A stretch of 64,000 nt of DNA, taken from assembly GCF_000827885.1 (NCBI RefSeq), contig NZ_JTKH01000024.1, positions 124,001 through 188,000 on the forward strand, in the 5' to 3' direction. The notes under the pieces are model-generated. The model made no database searches. It had not been told where the DNA came from and saw nothing but the letters and a program-made list of their open reading frames with translations. Positions 35,149 through 44,576 of this stretch are shown piece after piece (position 1 is the first letter of the stretch; every line of letters begins with the position of its first letter). The position numbers and the translations under genes are program-made. Source of the stretch: Vibrio renipiscarius (GTDB lineage: Bacteria; Pseudomonadota; Gammaproteobacteria; Enterobacterales; Vibrionaceae).

Positions 35149-35949
35149 TTAGTTCACAACAATTTCTGACGCTCTTAACTCTTTAATGGCTTTAAAATCA
35201 GGGAGGACATCACCTGAGTTCGCTTGTATTTCATTGGGAAGATAATTACCAATGGATTTATGGACCTCAATTTGAGCAATTTTTTTCGCGATGGTTAACA
35301 GTGCCACTTGTTTTCTGTCTAGTTCAACTATCAAGTAGTTTTCCATCTGCTCTGAGTTTCCACTCCTGCTTATAAAGGGAGCGTCTTGCTCAACCTTGAG
35401 GACTTTTATGTTGGTGAGAATTGGGGTTAATGATATTTGTTCTTTATTCTGCGGGCTTAATTCCGAATTAATAGCAAAATCACCCGTCAACGCCAAAACG
35501 TCGATATTATCACCCGAAGAAATAACACCACCAATAATACTATCAAGCGAGACTTTAACTGGATAAGGCACATTATTTTTAGAAATGATCGTATCTATGT
35601 ATTCAGGACTGCTTGGTTCAGCAATATACGATAAATTAAATGTATCGCCTTTCAACAGGTCACGCTTGTATACTGAACCGGACTCATAATCAAATAAAGC
35701 ATCATCATCAAACCCAAGACTGTGCGCTTCAGATTCAGAAATAGTGACAATTTCTAAATCACTTGGATTAACCACTTGGCCTTTTTTTACCTGACTTTTT
35801 GCGATGCGATAAATTTTATAAAGCACTGCCGGCTTTTCGACTGTTTTAACTTCCGCTACGACGGCCGTACTTTCATTAGGAGACAGTAATCCAAAGACCC
35901 CCACCCCAATCGCCATCATAGCGATGAATATAAATAGCTTGGAACGCAT
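35149..35949 (-). CDS. rcpC: CpaB/RcpC pilus assembly protein
   Basis: The 266-residue protein has an N-terminal membrane anchor (LFIFIAMMAIGVGVFGLL), an SAF-like domain (AKSQVKKGQVVNPSDLEIV) and then the VSLDSIIGGVISSGDNIDVLAL segment typical of CpaB/RcpC. It is thought to act with the secretin in the periplasm and outer membrane. It lies ten bases after the prepilin peptidase gene. Confidence 0.88.
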   Translation of the reverse strand: MRSKLFIFIAMMAIGVGVFGLLSPNESTAVVAEVKTVEKPAVLYKIYRIAKSQVKKGQVVNPSDLEIVTISESEAHSLGFDDDALFDYESGSVYKRDLLKGDTFNLSYIAEPSSPEYIDTIISKNNVPYPVKVSLDSIIGGVISSGDNIDVLALTGDFAINSELSPQNKEQISLTPILTNIKVLKVEQDAPFISRSGNSEQMENYLIVELDRKQVALLTIAKKIAQIEVHKSIGNYLPNEIQANSGDVLPDFKAIKELRASEIVVN

Positions 35950-35958
35950 ATTTATTCC

Positions 35959-36402
35959 TTAAAATGATGCGGCGACACACAACAAACCAGAAAAGCAGAC
36001 TGGAATACCATAAGGAAGCCCGTGGTTTCTAACTCTATCCATATCAGTAAAGTAACCTAACAATAGATAGAAGAGCGCTAGTACGCCTCCCAACAGGCCG
36101 ATTACCGCAGGAAACAACAACAGGTAATCTTCTGAAATTGCGGGTAAAAATGCGATGCTCAGTTTGGTGTCTCCCCCGCCCCAGAATCGAAAACAGTAAA
36201 GCAACACAAACAGCCCCATTAACGCCACTACCTTTAATCCCCAAGTAAATTGATAGGGCACACTACTGATCAAAAGAGCAATGATAAAAATGGCAATACA
36301 GTATCGGTTGGGGATAATTCGATTACGAATATCACTAGCTGAAATAACGATAGATAGGATAACTAAACCTAGCCATCCTATTATTAAATAATTAACCCCC
36401 AC
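35959..36402 (-). CDS. tadV: TadV/CpaA type A24 prepilin peptidase
   Basis: The 147-residue membrane peptidase has both aspartate motifs: ISASDIRNRIIPNRYC near the N-terminus and FRFWGGGDTKLSIAF in the middle. There are about four to five membrane helices and no methyltransferase domain, as usual for TadV. It cleaves the Flp, TadE and TadF leaders. The start appears to be a GTG at 36402 with no clear ribosome site; it follows the flp gene by 15 bases. Confidence 0.87.
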   Translation of the reverse strand: MGVNYLIIGWLGLVILSIVISASDIRNRIIPNRYCIAIFIIALLISSVPYQFTWGLKVVALMGLFVLLYCFRFWGGGDTKLSIAFLPAISEDYLLLFPAVIGLLGGVLALFYLLLGYFTDMDRVRNHGLPYGIPVCFSGLLCVAASF

Positions 36403-36417
36403 AGAATGTGTTCGGTA

Positions 36418-36633
36418 CTACTTAATCGCGTCTGCGGCAGTGATGTTACCAGATATCAACGCAACAGCATCAGTTAGGGCTTTTTTGATACCAGCATCCG
36501 AGGAAAAAACAGCTAATACAATCGCAGAAATCGCGACACCAATAATTGCGTATTCAATCGCAGTGACACCGCGACGATCGTTAATTAACCCTTCAGTGAA
36601 CAATTTTGTTTTTACATACATTTTAGCAAGCAT
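36418..36633 (-). CDS. flp: Flp-type major pilin
   Basis: The 71-residue prepilin has a leader ending DRRG and the mature N-terminus VTAIEYAIIGVAISAIVLAVF, with the Flp hallmark Glu-Tyr pair. Cleavage after Gly is expected. I start at ATG 36633 because GGAG lies seven bases upstream of it. The earlier ATG at 36645 overlaps that ribosome site. It is the first gene of the Tad locus, preceded by a near-consensus sigma-70 promoter. Confidence 0.93.
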   Translation of the reverse strand: MLAKMYVKTKLFTEGLINDRRGVTAIEYAIIGVAISAIVLAVFSSDAGIKKALTDAVALISGNITAADAIK

Positions 36634-36703
36634 AATAAACTCCATATATAGCTATAATTTTAATTCCGCCCGCTTATTTTGCGAGCTAGACCTAACAAAA
36701 TCG

Positions 36704-36731
36704 ATTATATGTTTCGTCAAATAATTGTCAA
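36704..36731 (-). promoter_or_regulatory. Consensus sigma-70 promoter of the flp-tad operon
   Basis: On the minus strand, TTGACA (36731-36726) and TATAAT (36709-36704) are both perfect, with a 16-base spacer. The -10 ends about 70 bases before the flp ATG. Confidence 0.8.
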
Positions 36732-36734
36732 TTA

Positions 36735-37661
36735 GAGTACTTGCACTTATTTTTCATGATGACATAAGCTTAAAAGTCTTGTTTTTGATATTAAAAAAGA
36801 AAAACATAACCACAAAAAAGCGATCGGCGTCACATTAATATATCAACATAATGACAAAACACATTACCAAGATTAGGGGATAGAAAAAATCAACTGTTTT
36901 GTTGTTTTCATAACGTGATCTTGGTGCATAAATACAATGATAAAACCACTTATTAGCATCATGTTTATTTTTATCGAAAATTAACTTACTTACCATTACA
37001 AGCCCGCTACTACTGGATAGGCAGCTAACTTTCAAACAGGTCAAGCTAAATCCTTATAATGTTCCATAACCCTAAACCGAATATTATTCGATGTGGGGTT
37101 TATATATTGCGAACCATTAGTAAGAAGGATCATGCTCGCGACACAACAAACCAATGTTGTGATCCCGTCGGTTGCAACTATGAAAAATGGTCAACATTAA
37201 GCAGCGTGAAAGGTCGAATTAAATTCTAACCGACCTTAGTAACATCATAAAATTGACTGTTTTTTGTGCGTAATTTTTTAGATGTAAGCAGGTAATTAAT
37301 AGAGTATTATTCGCCGTTTTTTAAGACGAAATACGATTTAGCACGCTCTAGAGTGCACTTGAAATTTACCGCTTCGAGAACGAAGTCCGGAAACATCGAC
37401 GGCATCAAATTAACGAGCCTCAATATCAATGGGCAATACTTAAATATCAACGGCTAACACAACACTTGGCTGAGGAAATTATGGCGAGTCAACAAATCCC
37501 GGACACGGATTTAAGTTGATTTTCAGCATCGACTGGCGATAGCCTATCATTGACTTGATGAGACCGTTGCCAAAAAGGGAATCAACTGGTTGCGCCAATA
37601 GCCGATACACTGATTCGCCATTTGAAGCCTATTCATTCATAAATACGCTTGGAAAAAATGC
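36735..37661. other. Long mostly non-coding region upstream of flp
   Basis: About 930 bases of mostly AT-rich DNA. It holds the upstream part of the flp control region, a weak hairpin with AAGGTCG (from 37211) and CGACCTT arms, and a coding-like fragment at 37352-37519. Nothing else is recognisable. Its length suggests either extensive regulation or decayed genes. Confidence 0.5.
37352..37519 (+). pseudogene. Possible gene remnant, no start codon
   Basis: One frame without an initiation codon reads 55 residues of protein-like composition (RHQINEPQYQWAILKYQ, then RLTQHLAEEIMASQQ) between a TAG at 37349 and a TGA at 37517. I do not recognise it. It may be the relic of a small gene, or chance. 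Confidence 0.3.
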
Positions 37662-38177
37662 ATGAACAATATCCATTTGATTAAAGGTGACATCACCAAA
37701 GCCAAGGTCGATGCTATCGTTAACGCTGCAAACCCAAAACTACTTGGTGGCGGTGGCGTTGATGGGGCGATACATCGCGCAGCTGGCTCTGAATTGCTTA
37801 AAGCTTGTTTTGCGATTGAGCCCGTAAATGGCAACCGTTGCGGATATGGCGATGCCAAAATCACCTGTGCGGGAAATTTAGATTCACGTTTCGTCATTCA
37901 TGCCGTTGGACCTATCTATGCAAAGTTTGCTGAACCAGAGAAAGTGCTGGCATCAGCCTATTCGCAAGCGTTAGATCTTGCCATAAAAAACCAATGTAGA
38001 ACCGTTGCTCTACCTGCTATTTCTTGTGGCATTTATGGCTACCCTGCTGAAGAGGCGGCATCGGTCGCGTTGACGGTCTGCTCTCAACATAAGTACCAAC
38101 AGCTAGAGTTGTACTTCTATCTATTCGATGAAGAGATGCTTCGAGTTTGGCGGAATTGTATTGCTACGCTGCTTTAA
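37662..38177 (+). CDS. Macro-domain ADP-ribose hydrolase (YmdB-like)
   Basis: The 171-residue single macro domain has the ADP-ribose pocket motifs VDAIVNAANPKLLGGGGVDG (residues ~16-35) and ALPAISCGIYGYPAEEAA (~115-132). YmdB-type enzymes deacetylate O-acetyl-ADP-ribose and remove ADP-ribose from acidic residues; E. coli YmdB also modulates RNase III. It is a lone gene between non-coding stretches. The specific activity here is inferred from family membership. Confidence 0.9.
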   Translation: MNNIHLIKGDITKAKVDAIVNAANPKLLGGGGVDGAIHRAAGSELLKACFAIEPVNGNRCGYGDAKITCAGNLDSRFVIHAVGPIYAKFAEPEKVLASAYSQALDLAIKNQCRTVALPAISCGIYGYPAEEAASVALTVCSQHKYQQLELYFYLFDEEMLRVWRNCIATLL

Positions 38178-38542
38178 GCTTGAGCTTGGGTACTAAGAAC
38201 ACATCACGGTCGACTCCTAAGTGGATCGAACAACCGTCTGTAATGAGGCGTTTAGATGAGTAACCGTTTCGACTGGGGCTATCGCTTGTAGGTGAGTGTT
38301 TTTCGCATTACATATACCCGTCCTAATTGAAGTTGTTTGGGTATAACTATTTATCATTTTCTTAAAAATATGTCCCATAAATCTACGGGACATATTTCTA
38401 TTTGGGTTTGTCTATCTTTGGGGCAAAACAGGGACATTTTCGTGGGCTAAATAGGGTTACATCTTCCCCTTAACGCCTTCATAAGGTGTAATGTTGGGAA
38501 TATCTCACCTCATCACTTTTCACTTATGCCCCCTAGCTTTTG
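38178..38542. other. Intergenic region between the macro-domain gene and tdh
   Basis: About 365 bases between convergent genes. They hold the terminator hairpin at 38366-38397 and a second, looser inverted repeat (TTGGGAATA with TATTCCCAA) reaching the tdh stop. No ORF of note. Confidence 0.5.
38366..38397. terminator. Bidirectional terminator-like hairpin
   Basis: A perfect 11-bp stem AAATATGTCCC (38366-38376) with GGGACATATTT (38387-38397) has a 10-base loop. The arms end in A/T runs on both strands. It could serve the macro-domain gene and tdh. Confidence 0.6.
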
Positions 38543-39574
38543 TTATTCCCAATCAAGGATAACTTTGCCAGACATCCCGCTACACATAACGTCGAAGCCT
38601 TCTTGGAAGTCATCAACCTTGTAGTGGTGAGTGATAATTGGAGTCAGATCTAGGCCCGATTGGATTAGCGAAGCCATCTTGTACCAAGTTTCAAACATCT
38701 CACGACCGTAAATACCTTTGATCACAAGGCCTTTAAAGATCACTTGTGTCCAATCGATACCCATGTCTGATGGTGGAATACCTAGCAGAGCGATACGGCC
38801 ACCGTGGTTCATGGTGCTCAACATTGAGTTAAACGCCATTGGGTTACCTGACATTTCAAGACCGACATCGAAGCCTTCTTTCATGCCAAGCTCTTCCATC
38901 ACCGTTTCTAGGCTTTCATTTGCAACGTTAACTGCACGTGTCACGCCCATCTTACGAGCAAGGTCTAAACGGTATTCGTTTACATCGGTAATCACTACGT
39001 GACGTGCACCAACGTGTTTTGCAACTGCCGCTGCCATGATACCAATTGGACCTGCACCGGTGATCAATACATCTTCACCTACAAGGTCAAATGATAGCGC
39101 GGTGTGGACAGCGTTACCGAACGGGTCAAAGATCGATGCCAAATCATCTGAGATGTCAGCAGGAATTTTGAACGCATTAAACGCTGGGATCACTAGGAAT
39201 TCAGAGAAACAGCCAGTGCGGTTTACGCCAACACCGATCGTGTTGCGGCATAGGTGAGTACGGCCACCACGACAGTTACGGCAATGACCACAAGTAATGT
39301 GACCTTCACCAGAAACACGGTCACCTAGCTCAAAGCCACGAACTTCTTGGCCAATACCAACCACTTCACCAACATACTCATGGCCGACAACCATAGGAAC
39401 TGGAATCGTTTTTTGTGACCACTCATCCCATTTATAGATGTGTACGTCAGTACCACAAATAGCGGTTTTCTTGATGCGGATTAAAAGATCATTGTGGCCA
39501 AGTTCAGGCTTGTCCACTTCCGTCATCCAAATGCCTTCTTCAGGCTTTAGCTTAGCTAATGCTTTAATTTTCAT
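38543..39574 (-). CDS. tdh: L-threonine 3-dehydrogenase
   Basis: The 343-residue zinc-dependent alcohol-dehydrogenase-family enzyme oxidises threonine to 2-amino-3-ketobutyrate with NAD. Catalytic zinc ligands are Cys40 and His65 (with Glu66). The structural zinc cysteines are Cys95, Cys98, Cys101 and Cys109 ([19 protein letters not shown]). The Rossmann motif is [16 protein letters not shown] start at ATG 39574 ([14 protein letters not shown]), after GGTGA. The GTG at 39586 is less likely. It is downstream of kbl in a two-gene operon. Confidence 0.96.
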   Translation of the reverse strand: MKIKALAKLKPEEGIWMTEVDKPELGHNDLLIRIKKTAICGTDVHIYKWDEWSQKTIPVPMVVGHEYVGEVVGIGQEVRGFELGDRVSGEGHITCGHCRNCRGGRTHLCRNTIGVGVNRTGCFSEFLVIPAFNAFKIPADISDDLASIFDPFGNAVHTALSFDLVGEDVLITGAGPIGIMAAAVAKHVGARHVVITDVNEYRLDLARKMGVTRAVNVANESLETVMEELGMKEGFDVGLEMSGNPMAFNSMLSTMNHGGRIALLGIPPSDMGIDWTQVIFKGLVIKGIYGREMFETWYKMASLIQSGLDLTPIITHHYKVDDFQEGFDVMCSGMSGKVILDWE

Positions 39575-39701
39575 TCTATTCACCAAATATTGCTCCGCTC
39601 TATGCGCAGCAAAAAATTCTTATCTCAATAACAACATAGTCCGTTCTAGTGAGTGACGACACACAATGCCGTCACGATCAAAAGAGAAATTCAGGACTAC
39701 G

Positions 39702-40895
39702 TTAGATGATGCCCATGTCTTGGCCAACTTGGATAAAGGTGTCGATCGCTCGATCAAGTTGCTCACGAGAATGCGCCGCAGACATTTGAGTACGAATACG
39801 CGCTTGGCCTTTAGGTACCACTGGGAATGAGAAACCGACAACGTAAATGCCTTTCTCTAAAGAGCGCTCTGCAAATTCCGCCGCTACTTTTGCATCACCC
39901 AACATGATTGGAATGATCGCGTGATCCGCGCCACCCATAGTAAAGCCCGCAGCTTCCATACGAGTACGGAAATGCGCTGCGTTTTCCCATAAATGCGTAC
40001 GCAAATCACCACTTTCTTGAAGCAGTTCAAGTACACGCAGTGATGCATTCACAATCGCAGGTGCAACAGAGTTTGAGAACAAGTAAGGACGAGAACGTTG
40101 ACGAAGCCAATCAATCACTTCTTTCTTGCCTGATGTGTAGCCGCCTGAAGCACCACCCATCGCTTTGCCTAATGTGCCCGTGATGATATCAATACGGTCT
40201 ACAACATTGTGGTATTCCGGAGTGCCCGCACCGGTTGCGCCCATAAAGCCAACCGCGTGAGAATCATCGACCATAACAAGTGCATCGTACTTATCTGCTA
40301 GGTCGCAAATCGCAGGTAGATTAGCCACGACGCCGTCCATAGAGAATACGCCATCGGTTACGATCAACGTATGACGAGCGCCCGCTTCTTTCGCTGCAAT
40401 TAGTTGCTGCTCCAACTCTTGCATGTTGTTATTTGAATAACGGAAACGCATTGCTTTACATAGACGTACACCGTCGATGATTGAAGCGTGGTTTAATGCG
40501 TCAGAAATGATCGCATCTTCTGCGCCAAGAATGGTTTCAAATAGACCGGTGTTAGCATCAAAACAAGAGGTGTAAAGAATGGTGTCTTCTTTGCCAAGGA
40601 AATGAGAAAGCTTTTGCTCTAGTTCTTTGTGGATGTCTTGTGTACCACAAATAAAGCGAACAGAGGCCATGCCAAAGCCATTCTTGTCCATACCGGCTTT
40701 ACCCGCTTCGATAAGCGCTGGGTGGTTAGCAAGACCAAGGTAGTTGTTCGCACAAAAGTTTAAGACTTCTTGACCGGTTGAGATTTGAACTTGCGCTTGC
40801 TGCTGAGAAGTAATAACACGCTCAGACTTGTACAGGCCTTCGGTCTTTACTTCTTCAATTTGTTGTTGGATTTGTTGGTAAAATGCAGAGGACAT
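39702..40895 (-). CDS. kbl: 2-amino-3-ketobutyrate CoA ligase (glycine C-acetyltransferase)
   Basis: The 397-residue PLP enzyme of the alpha-oxoamine synthase family splits aminoketobutyrate with CoA into glycine and acetyl-CoA. Visible motifs are [14 protein letters not shown], the [10 protein letters not shown] cofactor-binding segment and the PLP lysine in [14 protein letters not shown] (near residue 245). Length matches E. coli Kbl. AGGAAGGA precedes the start. It is cotranscribed with tdh (about 127 bases apart), forming the threonine-to-glycine pathway. Confidence 0.96.
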   Translation of the reverse strand: MSSAFYQQIQQQIEEVKTEGLYKSERVITSQQQAQVQISTGQEVLNFCANNYLGLANHPALIEAGKAGMDKNGFGMASVRFICGTQDIHKELEQKLSHFLGKEDTILYTSCFDANTGLFETILGAEDAIISDALNHASIIDGVRLCKAMRFRYSNNNMQELEQQLIAAKEAGARHTLIVTDGVFSMDGVVANLPAICDLADKYDALVMVDDSHAVGFMGATGAGTPEYHNVVDRIDIITGTLGKAMGGASGGYTSGKKEVIDWLRQRSRPYLFSNSVAPAIVNASLRVLELLQESGDLRTHLWENAAHFRTRMEAAGFTMGGADHAIIPIMLGDAKVAAEFAERSLEKGIYVVGFSFPVVPKGQARIRTQMSAAHSREQLDRAIDTFIQVGQDMGII

Positions 40896-41106
40896 CGTCG
40901 TTCCTTCCTATCTTTATCATTATCTTTATCTTTATTGATGACGCCGATTCAGCCATTCATTTATAAAAGGCTCAATACTCTGGCGCTAGGTTGCTTAAGG
41001 CTTAAACGCTAAGTCAACCTACATCTGTTAAGTGTAATCTAGGACAAGAAATTGCATTATCCCACTAGGTGGAAAAACATTATTGAATCTGAGGCACAAA
41101 TAGATT

Positions 41107-41223
41107 TTACTGGGCGCGGTGTGTACCAAGTTGGATACCGGCAAGCACCATAATTGCAGCAATAAAAAGCAGGATATTTTCAAGTGTCGACCAAAGGTCG
41201 AGCATCATATAAGCGTAAGGCAT
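41107..41223 (-). CDS. Probable 38-residue membrane peptide upstream of kbl
   Basis: A short ORF starts at ATG 41223, five bases after a near-perfect ribosome site (GAGGAGA). It encodes MPYAYMMLDLWSTLENIL, then LFIAAIMVLAGIQLG, ending THRAQ. The middle forms one membrane helix, so an inner-membrane peptide is likely. The strong ribosome site argues that it is translated. I know no family. It points toward kbl-tdh, about 210 bases upstream of kbl, and lies divergent to the LysR gene. Confidence 0.6.
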   Translation of the reverse strand: MPYAYMMLDLWSTLENILLFIAAIMVLAGIQLGTHRAQ

Positions 41224-41337
41224 CTTGGTCTCCTCGTAAGTAGTCAATGGCGATACCTTAGTACTTGATTTCATTGCAAACCGAGAGGCAACTCGCAAAA
41301 AAGCTTTATTTATAAATATATTACTATGTGACTAAAT

Positions 41338-42261
41338 ATGATTAATAATCGCCTTATCGCCCTACTCCCAGACCTCGCTTCCTTCATTCTTATTGTTAAT
41401 GAAGGTAGCTTCACCGCTGCCGCAAAGTTGTTGGATGTGACCCCTTCTGCATTGAGTAAATTGATCACTCGGCTAGAAAAAGCCCTTTCTGTGAAACTCT
41501 TTGAACGAACCACTCGCTCACTTATCATTACGCCTGCAGGCCAAAAAGTGTATGACCAAGCCTTGCTCATGGTGAATGCCGCCCAGCAAGCGATTGAGCT
41601 ATCCACCAGCGATCACACAGAAGCGAGTGGCTCGATTACCGTCGCGGCACCTGAGGCGTTTCTTAACTCGGTTCTACAACCGCTCGTACTCCCATTTTTA
41701 GCTCAATACCCAGAGATAGAATTGCGCCTGCGCGTCGCAGACGGTCAATTTGATTTATTGCGAGATCGCATTGATATCGCGTTCAAGTTAACCGATAAAC
41801 CTGACGAAAACTTGGTTTTGAAGGAAATCGCTCAAACACATTTGCGGTTGTGCGCGAGCCCGAATTACATCCAACAACAGGGCATGCCAAATCATCCTAC
41901 CGATTTAGTCAATCACCAGTGCCTATATCTTGCTGAGACTGAACGCGATCATATTTGGGATTTCTTTAAAGATGATGAATTCCATTCCGTTTCGGTTCAT
42001 GGTCGGTATGCAGTAAACCACTCTCAAATGCGTTTAAGTGGTGTGAAAAATGGACTAGGCATCGGCATTTTCCACGATTTTGTTATCGCTGACGCATTAA
42101 AAAGCGGGGATGTGGTGGAAGTGTTGAGTGGCTGGACATTAAAAAGTAACTATCATGGCGCGATTGCCATGCAATATTCTCAGACCAAATATATGCCGGC
42201 ACGGGTACGTGCATTTATTGATTTTGCGATTGAACATTTGCAGAAAAAACTCGCCCACTAA
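41338..42261 (+). CDS. LysR-family transcriptional regulator
   Basis: The 307-residue LTTR has an N-terminal winged helix-turn-helix (DLASFILIVNEGSFTAAAKL, then LLDVTPSALSKLITRLEKAL). A substrate-binding domain from ~90 onward follows (SGSITVAAPEAFLNSVLQPL). The domain layout resembles the CrgA/AaeR-like branch. It is divergent from the small membrane-peptide gene and the kbl-tdh pair, so it may regulate threonine degradation, but this is only positional. No terminator is evident. Confidence 0.9.
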   Translation: MINNRLIALLPDLASFILIVNEGSFTAAAKLLDVTPSALSKLITRLEKALSVKLFERTTRSLIITPAGQKVYDQALLMVNAAQQAIELSTSDHTEASGSITVAAPEAFLNSVLQPLVLPFLAQYPEIELRLRVADGQFDLLRDRIDIAFKLTDKPDENLVLKEIAQTHLRLCASPNYIQQQGMPNHPTDLVNHQCLYLAETERDHIWDFFKDDEFHSVSVHGRYAVNHSQMRLSGVKNGLGIGIFHDFVIADALKSGDVVEVLSGWTLKSNYHGAIAMQYSQTKYMPARVRAFIDFAIEHLQKKLAH

Positions 42262-42537
42262 AATCAATATATTGATTTTGAAAGATTAATGTAAAAGTAA
42301 GCGACGTTCAGAATGATGACTTCTATACGATGACAATCATCGTTCTTAACGCGCTAGCTGGACATTCTGACCGTCATAACATCGCTAAAAACCCGCAAAG
42401 TATGAGCCAAATTACCAACACGCCACAGACAGTTACAATGAAATTGTTATCGTTGTTAATAATTAATTTCATTTACACGCATGTGCACATATAATTGCTA
42501 ACAACAAAATAATTACTCATATTTCCAAGGAAAGGCT

Positions 42538-43020
42538 ATGCGTTATTGGATTGCCTTGATCATCTCTTTTTGGTGCACGAGCGTTTTTTCTGCATCACTA
42601 ACGATCAAACTCCCCGACAATTCCACCATAACGGTTGATCGCGAAGACTTACTGAAAGAATTCGATACTCAAGCATTCAGCACTCATTTACCCTGGTTTG
42701 CGAACTCATACCGCTTTGCCGGCATCCCTGTGACTGAGCTCATAAAACGCTATGGAAACAATGATACTTACGCCATTACATTTGCCGCTCTCAATGACTA
42801 TCAAGCCACCATCTCCGTTAACGATATAAAAAAATATAGCCCTATTATGGCCTTAACCATGAATGGCAAAGAGATGAGAGTGCGTCATAAGGGGCCATAC
42901 TGGATGATATTTAATCTCGACCAATTCCCTGAAATCGATAATGCCGATTACCACGCCAAGATGGTGTGGCAAATTGATGAATTGATCATCCACAGCCGCA
43001 CACATGAACACCAGAATTAA
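42538..43020 (+). CDS. Periplasmic pterin-binding-like protein paired with a GGDEF gene
   Basis: The 160-residue protein has a clear signal peptide ending SVFSA (residue ~19). The remainder (FAGIPVTELIKRYG, TFAALNDYQATISVNDIKKY, APIMALTMNGK-like core, and RHKGPYWMIFNLDQFPE) resembles the small molybdopterin-oxidoreductase-type periplasmic domain found beside signalling genes. The cofactor cysteine of true sulfite-oxidase-type enzymes is not seen, so it may bind a ligand rather than catalyse. It overlaps the diguanylate cyclase gene by 17 bases, suggesting a sensory partner. Confidence 0.75.
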   Translation: MRYWIALIISFWCTSVFSASLTIKLPDNSTITVDREDLLKEFDTQAFSTHLPWFANSYRFAGIPVTELIKRYGNNDTYAITFAALNDYQATISVNDIKKYSPIMALTMNGKEMRVRHKGPYWMIFNLDQFPEIDNADYHAKMVWQIDELIIHSRTHEHQN

Positions 43021-44131
43021 ACCCGGTTCGTTTTTTGCGTTACTTACACACTCAAAAACCATGCTGCTCGCCATTGCGTTGCTACTCATCATGGCGAACC
43101 TTTACGTGTTTAATGAGACACGGCAGTTAGCACGTTCATACTCAGAACAACAAAATCAAGCAACATGGAATTTGTTCCAGTTGAATAAGGAGTTCTCATC
43201 GCTCATCGCCATCACCCCTTTTGCGTTAGAAAACTCGTTTTATAGCAATCGAGTGGCGCTCGGTTATGAGTTAACGTGGAGTCGTTTTGACCATTTATTG
43301 AATGCTAGAGAGTCCGACAGTTTTATGAAATTGGCGGGATCCAGAGAGTTTTTTACCGACCTGTTTCAGCGTTACAATCAATTGGAACCGGACCTTTGGA
43401 CGTTGTCCAACAAAGAGCAAGCAGTCAACTTAGCCAACCAACTCGATGGGTTATACCAAGAGATGTTGCTCTATGTAACGCATAACTTTCGAGTGAAAAG
43501 TCCGATCTATCAGCAACAAATGGAACAAGCGAAGCTGCTCACTCACACGCAAATTATCCTAACGTCACTGTTGCTTATCTGCGCGCTGATTGTGGGGTAT
43601 GTTCTGCATCTCGAATCCGAATATAACAAGTACCTTGCCTTGACCGACTCGCTCACCAAAATCCCGAATCGATTAGCGATGACTGAAGATGCCAACAAGC
43701 GCATTGATAATGAAACCGCCTTCACGATTTGTCTGATTGATCTTAATAACTTCAAACACATTAATGACCAATATGGGCATCAAGCGGGAGACATTACACT
43801 GCAAACCATCGCCAAACGTTTTGAACAGACTCAATCAGCACTCAATTGCAACGTTTACCGCATTGGGGGCGACGAATTTGCGATTCTTTTGCACCACTCA
43901 CCTCAGAGGGATATGGAAGAAGCATTAAACACCTTGCTACAGTGCTTTGATGAACAAATCATGTTAGCCACATCATTAAGTGTGCCATTAACTGCCAGCT
44001 TTGGTCTTGCTCGCTTCCCGATACAAGGCACAACACTCAATGAGCTTTTAAAGACGGCAGACGCCAATATGTACCGGATGAAGTTTTCGACACGTGACCC
44101 CTCGCGTCAAGGCAACACACAATCCAAATAG
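43004..44131 (+). CDS. Membrane-bound GGDEF diguanylate cyclase
   Basis: The 375-residue protein has two membrane helices (about residues 14-32 and 184-203) framing a ~150-residue periplasmic domain, followed by a GGDEF domain. Visible are DSLTKIPNRLAM, CLIDLNNFKHINDQYGHQAGD and the catalytic YRIGGDEFAILL. The signature is intact, so c-di-GMP synthesis is expected. No RxxD inhibitory site lies five residues before GGDEF. The gene overlaps the upstream periplasmic protein, which probably feeds a signal to its periplasmic domain. It converges on the wzb-like gene with a 7-base gap and no terminator. Confidence 0.92.
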   Translation: MNTRIKPGSFFALLTHSKTMLLAIALLLIMANLYVFNETRQLARSYSEQQNQATWNLFQLNKEFSSLIAITPFALENSFYSNRVALGYELTWSRFDHLLNARESDSFMKLAGSREFFTDLFQRYNQLEPDLWTLSNKEQAVNLANQLDGLYQEMLLYVTHNFRVKSPIYQQQMEQAKLLTHTQIILTSLLLICALIVGYVLHLESEYNKYLALTDSLTKIPNRLAMTEDANKRIDNETAFTICLIDLNNFKHINDQYGHQAGDITLQTIAKRFEQTQSALNCNVYRIGGDEFAILLHHSPQRDMEEALNTLLQCFDEQIMLATSLSVPLTASFGLARFPIQGTTLNELLKTADANMYRMKFSTRDPSRQGNTQSK

Positions 44132-44138
44132 CGCCACC

Positions 44139-44576
44139 CTACAATTTTTTCTGCCAAGACTGGCAGGCTGATTGAATTTGTGTCGCCGCTGTTTGATAGT
44201 GTTGTGATGATTTCATAAATGGGTCGTTGATCCTCCCTTCGCCCCATTGACCGAGTAAGAAAGTTTTGCCTCTCGCTTCGATGGATATATCACTGACAAA
44301 ACGTATCTGATCAGGCTCCATAACCAGGATGATATCACTCCAGATACAATCTTCGACCGTTAACTGGTGCGCGCGATGCAGGCTAAGATCTTCTCCCAAC
44401 TCACGGGCAATACGGATCATAGAATGATCCGCTCTCGATCCTACCAAATCGCTTTTATCAGTCAAAATCCCAGCAGAACGCACTTCAGTATTTGGTAGCA
44501 TGCCTTTTAGTAACATTTCAGCCAATGGCGACCGACAAATATTACCGGTGCACACAATTAACATACGCTTAAACAT
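44139..44576 (-). CDS. wzb: Low-molecular-weight protein tyrosine phosphatase (Wzb-like)
   Basis: The 145-residue phosphatase has the P-loop CTGNICRS (nucleophile Cys9, Arg15) and the general acid Asp118 in INDPF. Wzb-type enzymes remove phosphate from Wzc-type tyrosine kinases that control polysaccharide export. The natural partner here is the Wzc-like protein at 55076, some 10 kb upstream. It overlaps the O-antigen-ligase-like gene by eight bases and forms the far end of the polysaccharide region. Confidence 0.92.
   Translation of the reverse strand: MFKRMLIVCTGNICRSPLAEMLLKGMLPNTEVRSAGILTDKSDLVGSRADHSMIRIARELGEDLSLHRAHQLTVEDCIWSDIILVMEPDQIRFVSDISIEARGKTFLLGQWGEGRINDPFMKSSQHYQTAATQIQSACQSWQKKL

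Noticed and set aside
37132-37200. 22-codon ORF after AAGGA in the region upstream of flp
   Set aside because: The ribosome site is too close to the ATG and the peptide (MLATQQTNVVIPSVATMKNG...) has no recognisable feature.
40903-40937. TATCTTTATC-like short repeats before kbl
   Set aside because: Imperfect low-complexity sequence next to the ribosome site, without clear periodicity.
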